From Prochlorococcus sp. AG-412-C21 (lineage in GTDB: Bacteria; Cyanobacteriota; Cyanobacteriia; PCC-6307; Cyanobiaceae): 35,875 nt of DNA. Below are positions 20,175 to 30,437 of the stretch, piece by piece. Position numbers and translations under genes: made by a program. Under the pieces are notes generated by a model, which searched no databases, was not told where the DNA came from, and was given only the letters and a program-made list of their open reading frames with translations. The stretch spans positions 1 to 35,875 of the forward strand of contig QCKZ01000010.1 in NCBI GenBank assembly GCA_003214975.1, read 5' to 3'. Numbering within the stretch: the stretch's first letter is position 1; every line of letters begins with the position of its first letter.

Positions 20175-21404
20175 TTGAATGTGATAAAAAAATTATATAT
20201 ATTTTTCCTAATTGTTCTTACAATAATAGTATCGCCATTTTTAATAAGATATTTAATAATAAATCAAAAAATAGTTGTTCTAAATAGTATTTATTTTAAT
20301 TTCCCTGGAATAATTACAAGAAAAAAAACATGTCCTAGTTATGATGCATTATTGAATCAAACACTCGATAATTCCTTTAGTGTATCAATTATGAATAATA
20401 ATGGGACATTAATTAGTTCCTATAATGATGAAGTTCCAAGATTGCCAGCATCAAATCAAAAATTATTCTCATCTGCCTATGTTTTAAGTAAATATAAATT
20501 AAATAATAATTTAAAAACTTCTTTATTAAAAAAAAATAAAAACAATTATTATTTGATTGGTCAGGGTGATCCAGATTTGAATTATGAAGATATTATTGAA
20601 CTAATTTCTAATGTTAAAGAAAATAGAAATATAAACTTTAATATTGTAGAAGTTGATTCAAAACTACATTGGCCTAAAGGTTGGACAAATACTGATAAAC
20701 TTTACGAATATGGATCTCCAATTACATCTCTTGCAATAGAAAGTAATCACAATAAATATTATGATATTTATGCTTTAAATAATTTTATTAAAAACTATTT
20801 AAATAATAAATTTTTAAATTCAAATGTAAATATTAATTATTTTGATTCAGAAAAAATATTTTATTTAAAAGATGCTATCGAGATAAATAAAATATACTCA
20901 AATCCAATTCTCTCATTATTAACTTTAACAAATTCTGAAAGCCATAATTTTACAGCAGAATCTCTCTTTAAAAATGCATCAAATACGTGGAATTATAACG
21001 ATTATTTAAAATTGAAAAATTGGCTAGGAAACAAAGGTCTCCCAATATCTAATACTTTTTTTGCAGATGCTAGTGGATTGTCTAGAAAAAATAAAATTAC
21101 AACAAAGTTAGTTGTATTGTTTTTAGATAAAATGAGGTATTCAAATAATTTTAAAGCTTATCAATCTACACTTTCAGTAATGGGAGTAAGAGGAACATTA
21201 TCTAAACGATTTGTAAATTCTGAACTATCAGGTAAGTTCTTTGGAAAAACTGGAACTCTTTCAAATGTCTTTGCATTATCAGGCTTTTTATATAAAGATG
21301 AGAAGCCAATGATTATTAGCATCATCCAAAATTCAAAAAATATTGATAAAGAAAAAGCATTTAAATTATTACGTGAAGTTTATTACATGAAATCATGTAA
21401 ATAA
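20175..21404 (+). CDS. dacB: D-alanyl-D-alanine carboxypeptidase/endopeptidase, PBP4 (S13) family
   Basis: N-terminal hydrophobic segment; SxxK (PASNQKLFSSAY), SxN (ESHNFTAESLF), KTG (FFGKTGTLSN). Start is non-ATG: TTG 20175 or GTG 20181 (MIKKLYIFFLIV). Confidence 0.87.
   Translation: MNVIKKLYIFFLIVLTIIVSPFLIRYLIINQKIVVLNSIYFNFPGIITRKKTCPSYDALLNQTLDNSFSVSIMNNNGTLISSYNDEVPRLPASNQKLFSSAYVLSKYKLNNNLKTSLLKKNKNNYYLIGQGDPDLNYEDIIELISNVKENRNINFNIVEVDSKLHWPKGWTNTDKLYEYGSPITSLAIESNHNKYYDIYALNNFIKNYLNNKFLNSNVNINYFDSEKIFYLKDAIEINKIYSNPILSLLTLTNSESHNFTAESLFKNASNTWNYNDYLKLKNWLGNKGLPISNTFFADASGLSRKNKITTKLVVLFLDKMRYSNNFKAYQSTLSVMGVRGTLSKRFVNSELSGKFFGKTGTLSNVFALSGFLYKDEKPMIISIIQNSKNIDKEKAFKLLREVYYMKSCK
21383..21400. 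terminator. Perfect inverted repeat in dacB 3' end (candidate bidirectional terminator)
   Basis: TTACATGA-AA-TCATGTAA, 8-bp arms, ending 1 nt before the dacB stop codon at the convergent dacB/coaD junction; T-tract quality is weak. Confidence 0.4.
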
Positions 21405-21409
21405 AAATA

Positions 21410-21883
21410 TTATTTAAAATATTCCTTTAAATCCCTTTCAACACATGGCGGTACCATGTGATTAATTTCACCACCAAATTTTGCTACTTCTTTTACTAAA
21501 GAACTACTAAGAAAACTAAAATTTGTATTTGTCGATAGAAATATAGTTTCAATATCCTTATTTAAAGATTTATTTGTATGAGCAATCTGTAGTTCATATT
21601 CAAAATCACTCATTGCTCGTAAACCTCTTAAAATAAGGTTGGCTTTCAAATCCTTGGCACAATCAACAGTGAGGCCGGAATAAGAAATAACTTCAACATT
21701 ATTTAAATAAGAAAGTGAATTTTTTATTTGTGATATTCTTTTTTGAAGATTAAATGTTGGTGTTTTAGTAGTATTTTCTAAAACAGCAACAACTATATTG
21801 CCAAATAATTTTTCAGCTCTTTCTATTAAATCAATATGCCCGTTTGTTAGGGGATCAAATGTACCTGGATAAAGAATTTTCAT
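21410..21883 (-). CDS. coaD: Phosphopantetheine adenylyltransferase
   Basis: '[21 protein letters not shown]', '[22 protein letters not shown]', '[13 protein letters not shown]'. Confidence 0.97.
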   Translation of the reverse strand: MKILYPGTFDPLTNGHIDLIERAEKLFGNIVVAVLENTTKTPTFNLQKRISQIKNSLSYLNNVEVISYSGLTVDCAKDLKANLILRGLRAMSDFEYELQIAHTNKSLNKDIETIFLSTNTNFSFLSSSLVKEVAKFGGEINHMVPPCVERDLKEYFK

Positions 21884-21942
21884 GAATTTATTATGATCGA
21901 ATAAGAAATTTAGTTAAAATAAGTTTATTAGATAAATTAATT

Positions 21943-22431
21943 ATGTCATTAAATCTAGAAGCAAAAAAAATCTTATTAAGAAAAATACCTCACGGATTAT
22001 TCATTTGTGGTGTTATAGATGAAGATAAAAATGAAGTAAACGGATTTACGGCTAGCTGGGTTACTCAAGGTTCCTTCAATCCCCCATTAGTCGTTATGGC
22101 TGTTAGGGCAGAGGGTTCTAGTCATGAAATAATAAAATCTTCAAATAAGTTCTCACTAAATGTTCTCAAAAGTGATCAAAAGGATCTAGCAGCAGTTTTC
22201 TTTAAACCCCAAAAAGCATTAGGAAGTAGATTTGAATCTATTGAATTTAATTTAGGTGAGCTAGGTTTACCTATTTTAGTAGATAGTGTGGGTGGAGTTG
22301 AATGTGAAGTTGTTGGAAGTGTTATGCATGGAGACCATACCGTTTTTGTTGGTGAAGTTAAATCTGCTTATTTAAATAATGATGTTGACTCACTTAATTT
22401 AAGTTCAACTGGCTGGAATTATGGAGGTTAA
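21943..22431 (+). CDS. Flavin reductase-like FMN-binding domain protein
   Basis: 'IPHGLFICGVIDEDKNEVNGFTASWVTQGSFNPPLVVMAVRAEGSSHEII' and 'GGVECEVVGSVMHGDHTVFVGEVKSAY'. Confidence 0.88.
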   Translation: MSLNLEAKKILLRKIPHGLFICGVIDEDKNEVNGFTASWVTQGSFNPPLVVMAVRAEGSSHEIIKSSNKFSLNVLKSDQKDLAAVFFKPQKALGSRFESIEFNLGELGLPILVDSVGGVECEVVGSVMHGDHTVFVGEVKSAYLNNDVDSLNLSSTGWNYGG

Positions 22432-22440
22432 CCAATATAA

Positions 22441-24399
22441 ATGAGTAATTACTCTATAGAAAAAATAGATAAAAAAAATAATTTTAAAATTGAATATAAA
22501 TTAATTAATAATAAGGAGTTATTAAAATCAAGACTATCCGAAATCCCAAATTCATCTGGTTGTTATCTTTTTAAAGATATAGATAATAATTTACTTTATA
22601 TTGGCAAATCCAAAAAACTACGAAGTAGAGTTAGTAGTTATTTCAATAATTTTTCAGATTTAACACCAAGATTAAGTTTGATGGTTCGTCAAATAACTGA
22701 TATAGAAATTATAGTCACAGATAGCGAATATGAAGCACTAAATTTAGAGTCAAATTTAATAAAAACAAACAAACCATACTTTAATATCCTTTTAAAGGAT
22801 GATAAGAAATATCCATATCTTTGCATAACTTGGAGTGAAAAATATCCTCGAATATTTATTACAAGAAGAAGAAGAAATAGAAATAATTTAGATAGATATT
22901 ATGGACCTTATGTTGATGTCGGATTATTAAGAAGAACATTATTTACGATAAAAAAAATATTTCCTCTTAGACAAAGACCAAGACCAGTCTATAAAGATAG
23001 AACTTGTTTGAATTATTCAATAGGAAGATGTCCAGGTGTTTGCCAAGAAGTAATATCATCTGACGATTATAAAAAAATAATGAAACAAGTTTCTATGATA
23101 TTTCAGGGAAGAAATGATGACTTAGAAATATTTTTACAAAAAAAAATGCTGCAATTTTCAAATAATTTAGATTATGAGAATGCAGCTAAAATAAGGGACC
23201 AAATTTCAGGTTTAAAATTATTAACTGAATCACAAAAAATATCGATACCAGATTCTTCAATTAATAGAGATATCTTTGGAATATTTTCAGAAAAGAATGT
23301 AGCTAGTATACAAATTTTCCAAATGAGATCTGGTAAGCTCATTGGGAGAATTGGCTATAGTCAAAAATTAAATAATGAAGATGAAAATCTTATTCTACAA
23401 AGGGTATTAGAAGAGCATTATATGAATGTTGAAGGCGTAGAAATACCATCAGAAATTCTTATTCAATATATGCTTCCAAAACAAAGAACCATAGAGGATT
23501 GGTTAACGGAGCTAAGAAAAAAGAAAGTAAAAATCATAATCCCAAAAAGAAATAAAAAACATGAAACTGTTGAGATGGTTTTAAAAAATGCGAAATTAGA
23601 ATTAGATAGAATATTAAATGGTATACAAGATAATGAATCAGCAATTGAGGATCTTGCCCAAATACTTGAATTAAGCGAACAACCTAAAAGAATTGAAGGT
23701 TATGATATAAGCCATATTCAGGGTACAGACCCTGTAGCATCACAAGTCGTTTTTATTGATGGTATTCCTTCTAAACAGCATTATAGGAAATATAAAATTA
23801 AAGATCCAAACGTTTTTATAGGACATAGTGATGATTTTGCTTCGATATATGAAGTAATACATAGAAGGTTTAGAAAATGGTCAAGATTTAAAATAAGTGG
23901 AGGGGATTTTTCAATATTAAATGATAAAACGAATAGCAAATTAGAAAATGAACTTCTATCTGATTGGCCAGATTTAATAATGATTGACGGAGGTAAAGGG
24001 CAGTTAAATGCAGCTATTAAAGCATTAAAAGAATTAAATCTTGAGGAAGAAGTTACTATATGTTCATTGGCAAAAAAACACGAAGAAATATTTATTCCAG
24101 GTTTTACAAAGTCTCTTGATACTGATGAAAATCAAAAAGGAGTTCTTCTTTTAAGAAGAATAAGAGATGAAGCACATAGATTTGCATTATCTTTTCATAG
24201 AGACAAAAGATCTAAGAGAATGAATAGATCACAATTGTCCCAAATCAGTGGATTAGGGCCATCAAGAATAAGAGAATTGCTTGAGCATTTTAAATCAATA
24301 GACGCGATAAGAATAGCTAGTAAAGAGGATTTATCAAAAGTTAAAGGACTTGGAAAAAATTCAGTAAATGATATATATGAATATTTTCACGAGTTATAA
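22441..24399 (+). CDS. uvrC: Excinuclease ABC subunit C
   Basis: GIY-YIG-type N-domain 'SSGCYLFKDIDNNLLYIGKSKKLRSRVSSYF', UVR motif 'LDYENAAKIRDQISGL', RNase H-like 'IEGYDISHIQGTDPVASQVVF', C-terminal HhH. Confidence 0.96.
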   Translation: MSNYSIEKIDKKNNFKIEYKLINNKELLKSRLSEIPNSSGCYLFKDIDNNLLYIGKSKKLRSRVSSYFNNFSDLTPRLSLMVRQITDIEIIVTDSEYEALNLESNLIKTNKPYFNILLKDDKKYPYLCITWSEKYPRIFITRRRRNRNNLDRYYGPYVDVGLLRRTLFTIKKIFPLRQRPRPVYKDRTCLNYSIGRCPGVCQEVISSDDYKKIMKQVSMIFQGRNDDLEIFLQKKMLQFSNNLDYENAAKIRDQISGLKLLTESQKISIPDSSINRDIFGIFSEKNVASIQIFQMRSGKLIGRIGYSQKLNNEDENLILQRVLEEHYMNVEGVEIPSEILIQYMLPKQRTIEDWLTELRKKKVKIIIPKRNKKHETVEMVLKNAKLELDRILNGIQDNESAIEDLAQILELSEQPKRIEGYDISHIQGTDPVASQVVFIDGIPSKQHYRKYKIKDPNVFIGHSDDFASIYEVIHRRFRKWSRFKISGGDFSILNDKTNSKLENELLSDWPDLIMIDGGKGQLNAAIKALKELNLEEEVTICSLAKKHEEIFIPGFTKSLDTDENQKGVLLLRRIRDEAHRFALSFHRDKRSKRMNRSQLSQISGLGPSRIRELLEHFKSIDAIRIASKEDLSKVKGLGKNSVNDIYEYFHEL

Positions 24400-24487
24400 A
24401 TATTAATTAATTTTTGAAAAATAGATTTATAGATATTGTTAAATATAACTATATTAAAAATATATATTTATAAATTAATCTAGTAAT

Positions 24488-25054
24488 TTGGCAGCTGAAG
24501 CATATCTCTGGTTTAAATCACTTCACATTATTGGTGTAATCGTTTGGTTTTCGGGACTTTTTTATTTAGTAAGACTTTTTATATATCATGAAGAATCTAA
24601 AAATATGGATAATGAATTAAAAATTGCCTTTAATAAACAATACACCTTGATGGAAAAACGGCTGGCGAATATAATCACAACTCCTGGGATGATATTAGCT
24701 TTAAGTATGGCTATATGCATGGTTATTATGCAGCCAAGTTGGTTAAGTGAGAAGTGGTTGCAAATTAAAATTTCTTTTGTTTTGGGATTAGTAATTTATC
24801 ATTCTTATTGTTACAAAATAATGTATTCATTACAAAATGGTACCTCAACCATTTCAGCAAAAAACCTAAGATTATTAAATGAATTGCCTACTTTATTATT
24901 ATTTATAATTGTACTTTTAGTTATTTTTAAAAATAATTTTCCAACCAGTGTTGCTACATGGAGTGTAGTTGGACTTGTTATTTTCATGTTGGCTTCAATA
25001 CAATTATATGCAAAGATTAGAAAGAAAAATGAGAATTCATTAAGTAATGAATAG
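24488..25054 (+). CDS. hemJ: HemJ-like protoporphyrinogen oxidase (TIGR00701/UPF0093 membrane protein); TTG start
   Basis: 'YLWFKSLHIIGVIVWFSGLFYLVRLFIYHEE', 'MEKRLANIITTPGM', 'WLQIKISFVLGLVIYH'. An in-frame TAA lies just upstream of the TTG, so no ATG alternative that includes this N-terminus. Confidence 0.87.
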   Translation: MAAEAYLWFKSLHIIGVIVWFSGLFYLVRLFIYHEESKNMDNELKIAFNKQYTLMEKRLANIITTPGMILALSMAICMVIMQPSWLSEKWLQIKISFVLGLVIYHSYCYKIMYSLQNGTSTISAKNLRLLNELPTLLLFIIVLLVIFKNNFPTSVATWSVVGLVIFMLASIQLYAKIRKKNENSLSNE

Positions 25055-25694
25055 GGAAGACTTAATAAAATTAACTTCCAATATTAATAAATATAGTTGT
25101 CCTAAAAATATTAATTTTCATTGTCATACAAAATTTAGTGACGGAAGTCTAGAACCGTATGAACTTTTAGAACAAGCTTATAAAAATAACTTGAAATTTT
25201 TATCAATAACCGATCATCATACAATTAAAGCTCATGAATATATAAAAAAAAATAATATACTCACAAATTATCCTAAAGATTCATTTACATTAATTTCGGG
25301 AATAGAAATTAATTGTTTGATTCTAGGATGTTTAGTACATGTAATTGGATTGGGAATAGATATAAAAAGCAGATACCTTAATCCATACATCCTTGGAGAA
25401 TCTCCAATAGGTAATGATTTAAATATTAAATCAGTTATTAAAGCAATAAATTTAGCTGGTGGTTTATCATTCCTTGCACATCCAGCGAGGTACAGGATTC
25501 CCTTTTTTAAATTAATTCCAGAGGCCAAAATACAAGGTATTGATGGAATAGAGGTTTGGTACGATTATGAACTTAATGAAGTATGGAATCCTAGTTTATT
25601 TGTCTGTTCAGAAATTGATAAATTAGCAGATAAATATTCAATGCTAAAAACATGCGGAACAGATAGTCATGGACTTTCACTCTTAGGCAGATAA
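25047..25694 (+). CDS. PHP domain metal-dependent phosphoesterase
   Basis: 'NFHCHTKFSDGSLEPYELLEQA', 'SITDHHT', 'FLAHPARYR', 'KTCGTDSHG' PHP motifs. Confidence 0.9.
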   Translation: MNREDLIKLTSNINKYSCPKNINFHCHTKFSDGSLEPYELLEQAYKNNLKFLSITDHHTIKAHEYIKKNNILTNYPKDSFTLISGIEINCLILGCLVHVIGLGIDIKSRYLNPYILGESPIGNDLNIKSVIKAINLAGGLSFLAHPARYRIPFFKLIPEAKIQGIDGIEVWYDYELNEVWNPSLFVCSEIDKLADKYSMLKTCGTDSHGLSLLGR

Positions 25695-25695
25695 T

Positions 25696-28600
25696 TCAGA
25701 ATTCATTCTTTTCAATTATTGAATCAGTATTAATAATTATGTTCCTTAAATTTTCAATGACATCAGAAGAACAATTATTCCACATTTTTCTATTGACAAT
25801 TTCAAGAAATCTTTGTGCAATATCTCTTAATGCCCATGGATTATTCTCTAGAAAGAAATTCTTAAGATCCCGATCACATAACCATGATTTATAAACTTCC
25901 TCATAACACCAATCTGATACTACTTCAGTAGAAGCATCAAAAGCATATAAGTAATCTAGTGTCGCTGAAAATTCAAAAGCTCCTTTATAACCGTTATCCT
26001 TCATTCCATTTATCCATTTAGGGTTAAGAATTCTTGATATAACAACTTTATTAATTTCATCTTGTAATTTTGAAATTTTAGATAATCCAAATTTAGATAA
26101 ATCACCATGATACATTTCCGGTAATTTACCGCTCAATTTTTTTACTGCTGAAGATAAACCACCCTGAAACTGATAATAGTCATCAGAATCTAAAATATCA
26201 TGTTCCTTATTATCTTGGTTATGAACAACTAACTGTACATTTTTAAGAGCGTTTTCTAATGATTTTTTGTCCTCTATCGGTTCAAGATTATCACTGTAAA
26301 TCCACTTACTCCAATTAAGAAAAGATTCACCAAAATCATCAATATTTTCCCAATTTGAATTTGAAATTAGTTCTTGTAGACCAGCTCCATATGAACCTGG
26401 CGCTGAACCAAATATACGATTAATTGGATCACCATCCTTTAATGCTGCAGCAAGAGGGTTAAATTTATCATTCTCATTAAGATTAGAAATAAGATTTATT
26501 GCTTTAGAAGTTAACTTAACTAACTGAGGAAATGCATCTCTAAACATTCCCGAAATCCTTAATGTAACATCTACCCTTGGTCTATCGAGAACAGACAAAG
26601 GGATGATTTCTAAATCTATTACTCTTCTTGTGGGTCCATCCCAAATAGGTTGTATGCCTAATAAATATAGTATTTGACAAATGTCTTCTCCACCATTTCT
26701 CATTGTGGATGTTGCCCATACAGATATTGCTATATTTTTTAAATCTTCTCCATTGTCTTGTTTGTATAAATCAATTATTTGAGACGCAGATTTACAACCA
26801 ACACTCCATGCTGATTCAGTTGGCAGTCCTCTCGCATCAACTGAAAAGAAATTTTTACCAGTAGGTAAAGCTTCGGTTTTACCTCTCGTAGGGGCACCCG
26901 ATGGACCACTTTTTACATATTTACCATTTAATGAATTAATAAATGATGATTTTTCATTATATGAAGAACTAATGATTGGATTTAGGATCTCATTTTTTAA
27001 TAATAAAAAATAATTATTATGTTTTTTTTCATTAAAGAAATAGTCTATTATTTTCTGATTTTTATATTTTTCTAGATATTTTATATTGGTTTTCATTTTG
27101 TAAAAAAACAAATATATTAGATATTTTGCTTGTTGTTCCAAAAACTCAATAGCCATTCTAAAGTTTAAAATTTTTTTGTTTGAAAAACTCAATAATATTT
27201 TTTTATCCTTTTCAGTTAACTTTTGATCATATTTATTTGTCCATGGATTTAAATCTAGTTTTAAATTCTTCGCTATATATTGAACAACACCAATTCGGTG
27301 CGAATTTGGAACTCTAGCAATACACAAGAATAAATTTATTTCATTAATATCATTCTGCCTATTGCCAAAAACATGCAATCCTGTTCTAATTTGAGATTCT
27401 TTAATTTTGCAAAGAAAGGAATCAATTTCTTCTATTTTATTATTTTTATTCTTTAAAGTAATTTCACTAAAATCTTTTTTAATTAATTCAAAAATTGATT
27501 TTTCTATTATTTCAATACGATTAGAATTTAATAATTTTGCTTCAAAATATTCGTCTAAATAATTTTCTAATTTTGAATATTTTCCATATAATTCTGATCT
27601 ATCCAAAGGAGGGGTTAAATGATCAATAATTGTGGCAGCAGTTCTTCTTTTAGCTTGGGATCCTTCGCCAGGATCATTTACAATAAAGGGATATATGTTA
27701 GGTATAGCTGGACAAATAATATTTGGGAAGCATTTATTGCTGAGACCTATAGATTTGCCAGGTAACCATTCAACAGTCCCATGCTTACCAATATGGCATA
27801 TAGCATTTGCATTAAAAACTTTTTCAATCCAAAAATATTGTGCTAAGTATCTATGGGGAGGTGGAAGATCAGGCGAATGAATATCTCTATCAGTGTAAGC
27901 GTCATAACCTCGTTGAGGTTGAATCAATAATGTTATTTTTCCAAATCTAAGACCATTGATCGAGAACCCTTTATTATCAAGATCGATCGCATCAGATGGT
28001 TTGCCCCAACGATTAACAATAATATTTTTTGGATCAAGTTCTAAATAGTTCCAATATTTTAAATATTCACTAAGTGGTAAGTAATCTAATGGTTTATTAT
28101 TTTGAGATTCAATATCATTAGTTCTAGTTTTTATAAGAATTGACATTAATTCCGAAGAATCTTTAGGATAATCACAAGATCCAAGGTCATAACCTACTTC
28201 TCTTAACCAGTTAAGAATATTTATTATCGAAGATGGTGTATTAAGACCAACCCCATTACCGATTCTTCCGTTCTTTACTGGATAATTACTTATAACTAAA
28301 CAAATTCTTTTATCAAAATTATTAAGTTTTTGAAGTTTCACATAATTTGTTGCAAATTTTGAAATCCATTCAATACCTACTTGATCAGCTTTGTAACTAG
28401 TTATTTCAGTGTAAAGTGTATTTTTTTTTGAAATTATTTCTTTAAATGCAGAAGGACAGGTAGTAATTCTTCCATCAAATTCGGGAATAATTATTTGCAT
28501 TAATAAATCAGATGAATTCATTCCAATGGATGAATTTAACCAATTTTTTCTTGATATATTAGAAGAAAGAAGCTGTAATATTGGGATTTTAAGAGAAGTA

Positions 28601-29433
28601 AAAATATTTGTTGAATTTTCAATTAAATCATTATTTTTGATTTGACATGAAGAAAATGAAGTTGTGGTAATTATTATTTTAATATCTTCTTTTTTAAAAA
28701 TTTCTATTAGTTTATTTTGAATAATATGATCTTTTAGAGTTGAAATAAAAAATGTTTTAGGGGATAGTCCGCATTTTCTTAACTGCAAGTTAAGCTTTTT
28801 GTTTACTTCAATTTCATTAGCCAAAAAAAGCGATTTATACGATATTATTCCTATCTTTTCACCTTTTTCGATTTTCCAATCATATAAATAAGGATCTTGG
28901 TAATCAGTGACATTCAATAATTCATCAGGAATTTTTGTTTCTTCTTCCTGCAGATAATTTAAACAATTTAGAAATTTTCTATAGTTATCGCATCCACCCG
29001 ATCTTAATAATTTAGAAAGATTTAACGCAGTATTTTTATCAATACTACTTAGTTCAGATAAGGAAACTTCCTGATCAACGGTACCTGATAAAATTATAAG
29101 TCGCCTTTTTTTATTAGCTGCATGCCAATTTAATAGTTGTTCAATTCCATAACTCCATGTACCTTTATCTCCGAATAATCTTAGTACGACAACTTTTGCA
29201 TAATTAACTGTTTTTAAAAGATAATTATCGATTTGAGCTGAGGAATTTAAACTAGAAATTTCTAAAGCCCTTATATTATTTTTTATTGAAGTGAATTCTT
29301 CTTCTAACAATAGACTTGATATTACATTTAAATCTGCTTTGACACTTGTTATAAAAATAAAATCTGCGACTGGTTGCTCTATTAAATCGTCCGTATTCTT
29401 TTCATTTCCTGCTATATTTAATATCCTGTGCAT
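25696..29433 (-). CDS. cobN: Cobaltochelatase subunit CobN
   Basis: 1245 aa CobN/magnesium chelatase H family; 'HIGKHGTVEWLPGKSIGLS', 'IYPFIVNDPGEGSQAKRRTAATIIDHLTPPL', 'SVWATSTMRNGGEDICQILYLLG'. Confidence 0.92.
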   Translation of the reverse strand: MHRILNIAGNEKNTDDLIEQPVADFIFITSVKADLNVISSLLLEEEFTSIKNNIRALEISSLNSSAQIDNYLLKTVNYAKVVVLRLFGDKGTWSYGIEQLLNWHAANKKRRLIILSGTVDQEVSLSELSSIDKNTALNLSKLLRSGGCDNYRKFLNCLNYLQEEETKIPDELLNVTDYQDPYLYDWKIEKGEKIGIISYKSLFLANEIEVNKKLNLQLRKCGLSPKTFFISTLKDHIIQNKLIEIFKKEDIKIIITTTSFSSCQIKNNDLIENSTNIFTSLKIPILQLLSSNISRKNWLNSSIGMNSSDLLMQIIIPEFDGRITTCPSAFKEIISKKNTLYTEITSYKADQVGIEWISKFATNYVKLQKLNNFDKRICLVISNYPVKNGRIGNGVGLNTPSSIINILNWLREVGYDLGSCDYPKDSSELMSILIKTRTNDIESQNNKPLDYLPLSEYLKYWNYLELDPKNIIVNRWGKPSDAIDLDNKGFSINGLRFGKITLLIQPQRGYDAYTDRDIHSPDLPPPHRYLAQYFWIEKVFNANAICHIGKHGTVEWLPGKSIGLSNKCFPNIICPAIPNIYPFIVNDPGEGSQAKRRTAATIIDHLTPPLDRSELYGKYSKLENYLDEYFEAKLLNSNRIEIIEKSIFELIKKDFSEITLKNKNNKIEEIDSFLCKIKESQIRTGLHVFGNRQNDINEINLFLCIARVPNSHRIGVVQYIAKNLKLDLNPWTNKYDQKLTEKDKKILLSFSNKKILNFRMAIEFLEQQAKYLIYLFFYKMKTNIKYLEKYKNQKIIDYFFNEKKHNNYFLLLKNEILNPIISSSYNEKSSFINSLNGKYVKSGPSGAPTRGKTEALPTGKNFFSVDARGLPTESAWSVGCKSASQIIDLYKQDNGEDLKNIAISVWATSTMRNGGEDICQILYLLGIQPIWDGPTRRVIDLEIIPLSVLDRPRVDVTLRISGMFRDAFPQLVKLTSKAINLISNLNENDKFNPLAAALKDGDPINRIFGSAPGSYGAGLQELISNSNWENIDDFGESFLNWSKWIYSDNLEPIEDKKSLENALKNVQLVVHNQDNKEHDILDSDDYYQFQGGLSSAVKKLSGKLPEMYHGDLSKFGLSKISKLQDEINKVVISRILNPKWINGMKDNGYKGAFEFSATLDYLYAFDASTEVVSDWCYEEVYKSWLCDRDLKNFFLENNPWALRDIAQRFLEIVNRKMWNNCSSDVIENLRNIIINTDSIIEKNEF

Positions 29434-29505
29434 TTTTATATATAAATAAGGTTTAGAATAATTAAGTAGGATAAAACAAGTTTACCTCAATTAAATAAAT
29501 TAAAT

Positions 29506-30417
29506 ATGCATGAATTTCTTCCATACGCCTGGTTCGAAGGTAAATGTATTCCATTTAAAGAAGCAAAAATATCAATAGCTACACATGCACTACATTACGG
29601 TACTGCGGCATTTGGAGGAATGCGAGCAATACCTAATCCTTCTAATAAAGAAGAATTCCTTTTATTTAGAACTGATAAACACATAAAAAGATTATCTCAA
29701 AGTGCAAAATTGCTCTTAACTGAAATATCTGAAGAATATATTTTTAATGCATTAGAAGAAGTTATAAAAAGAAACAAGCCACAAAAACCTATATATATAA
29801 GACCATTTGTTTACACAAGCGATTTAGGTATAGCTCCAAGACTACACAATATTGAAACAGATTTCTTTATTTATTGTATTGAACTAGGAGATTATCTATC
29901 CCCAGAGGGCGTTTCTTGCAGAATGAGCAGTTGGACTAGACAAGAAGATAGATCACTCCCATTGAGAGGAAAAATAAGTGGAGCATATATTACTAGTTCA
30001 TTAGCTAAAACAGAAGCCAGTTTATCGGGCTTTGATGAAGCCTTACTATTAAATTCAAGTGGTAAGGTAAGTGAAGCTAGCGGTATGAATTTATTTATTG
30101 TTAGAAATGGAGAATTAATCACTCCGGGTGTTGATCAAGATATCCTTGAAGGGATTACTAGAGCTAGCGTAATTGAATTAGCAAAATCATTTGGAATAAA
30201 TGTAATTGAAAGGCCTGTAGATAAAACAGAATTATTAATAGCTGATGAAGTTTTTCTTACTGGTACAGCAGCAAAAATAACGCCAGTTAAAAAAATTGAA
30301 TCAACTAAATTAAATGTTGAAAGACCAATAATGAATAAGTTAAAAAATAAGCTTATTGAAATAACAGAAGGTCGTTCTCAAGACTATGATAATTGGGTAA
30401 CAAGAATTTCAATATAA
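29506..30417 (+). CDS. ilvE: Branched-chain amino acid aminotransferase
   Basis: 'ATHALHYGTAAFGGMRA', 'YIRPFVYTSDLG', 'SSGKVSEASGMNLFIVRNGELITP', 'ADEVFLTGTAAKITPV'. Confidence 0.94.
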   Translation: MHEFLPYAWFEGKCIPFKEAKISIATHALHYGTAAFGGMRAIPNPSNKEEFLLFRTDKHIKRLSQSAKLLLTEISEEYIFNALEEVIKRNKPQKPIYIRPFVYTSDLGIAPRLHNIETDFFIYCIELGDYLSPEGVSCRMSSWTRQEDRSLPLRGKISGAYITSSLAKTEASLSGFDEALLLNSSGKVSEASGMNLFIVRNGELITPGVDQDILEGITRASVIELAKSFGINVIERPVDKTELLIADEVFLTGTAAKITPVKKIESTKLNVERPIMNKLKNKLIEITEGRSQDYDNWVTRISI

Positions 30418-30437
30418 AAGATTGATTTTTATCCAAA

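Noticed and set aside
25268-25528. 86-aa minus-strand ORF inside the PHP gene
   Set aside because: Antisense to conserved PHP motifs.
25711-25723. TTCAATTATTGAA palindrome near the PHP/cobN junction
   Set aside because: Only a 5-bp A/T-rich stem with a 3-nt loop; expected by chance in this composition.
27632-27880. 82-aa plus-strand ORF inside cobN
   Set aside because: Lies opposite the conserved CobN active region; shadow ORF.
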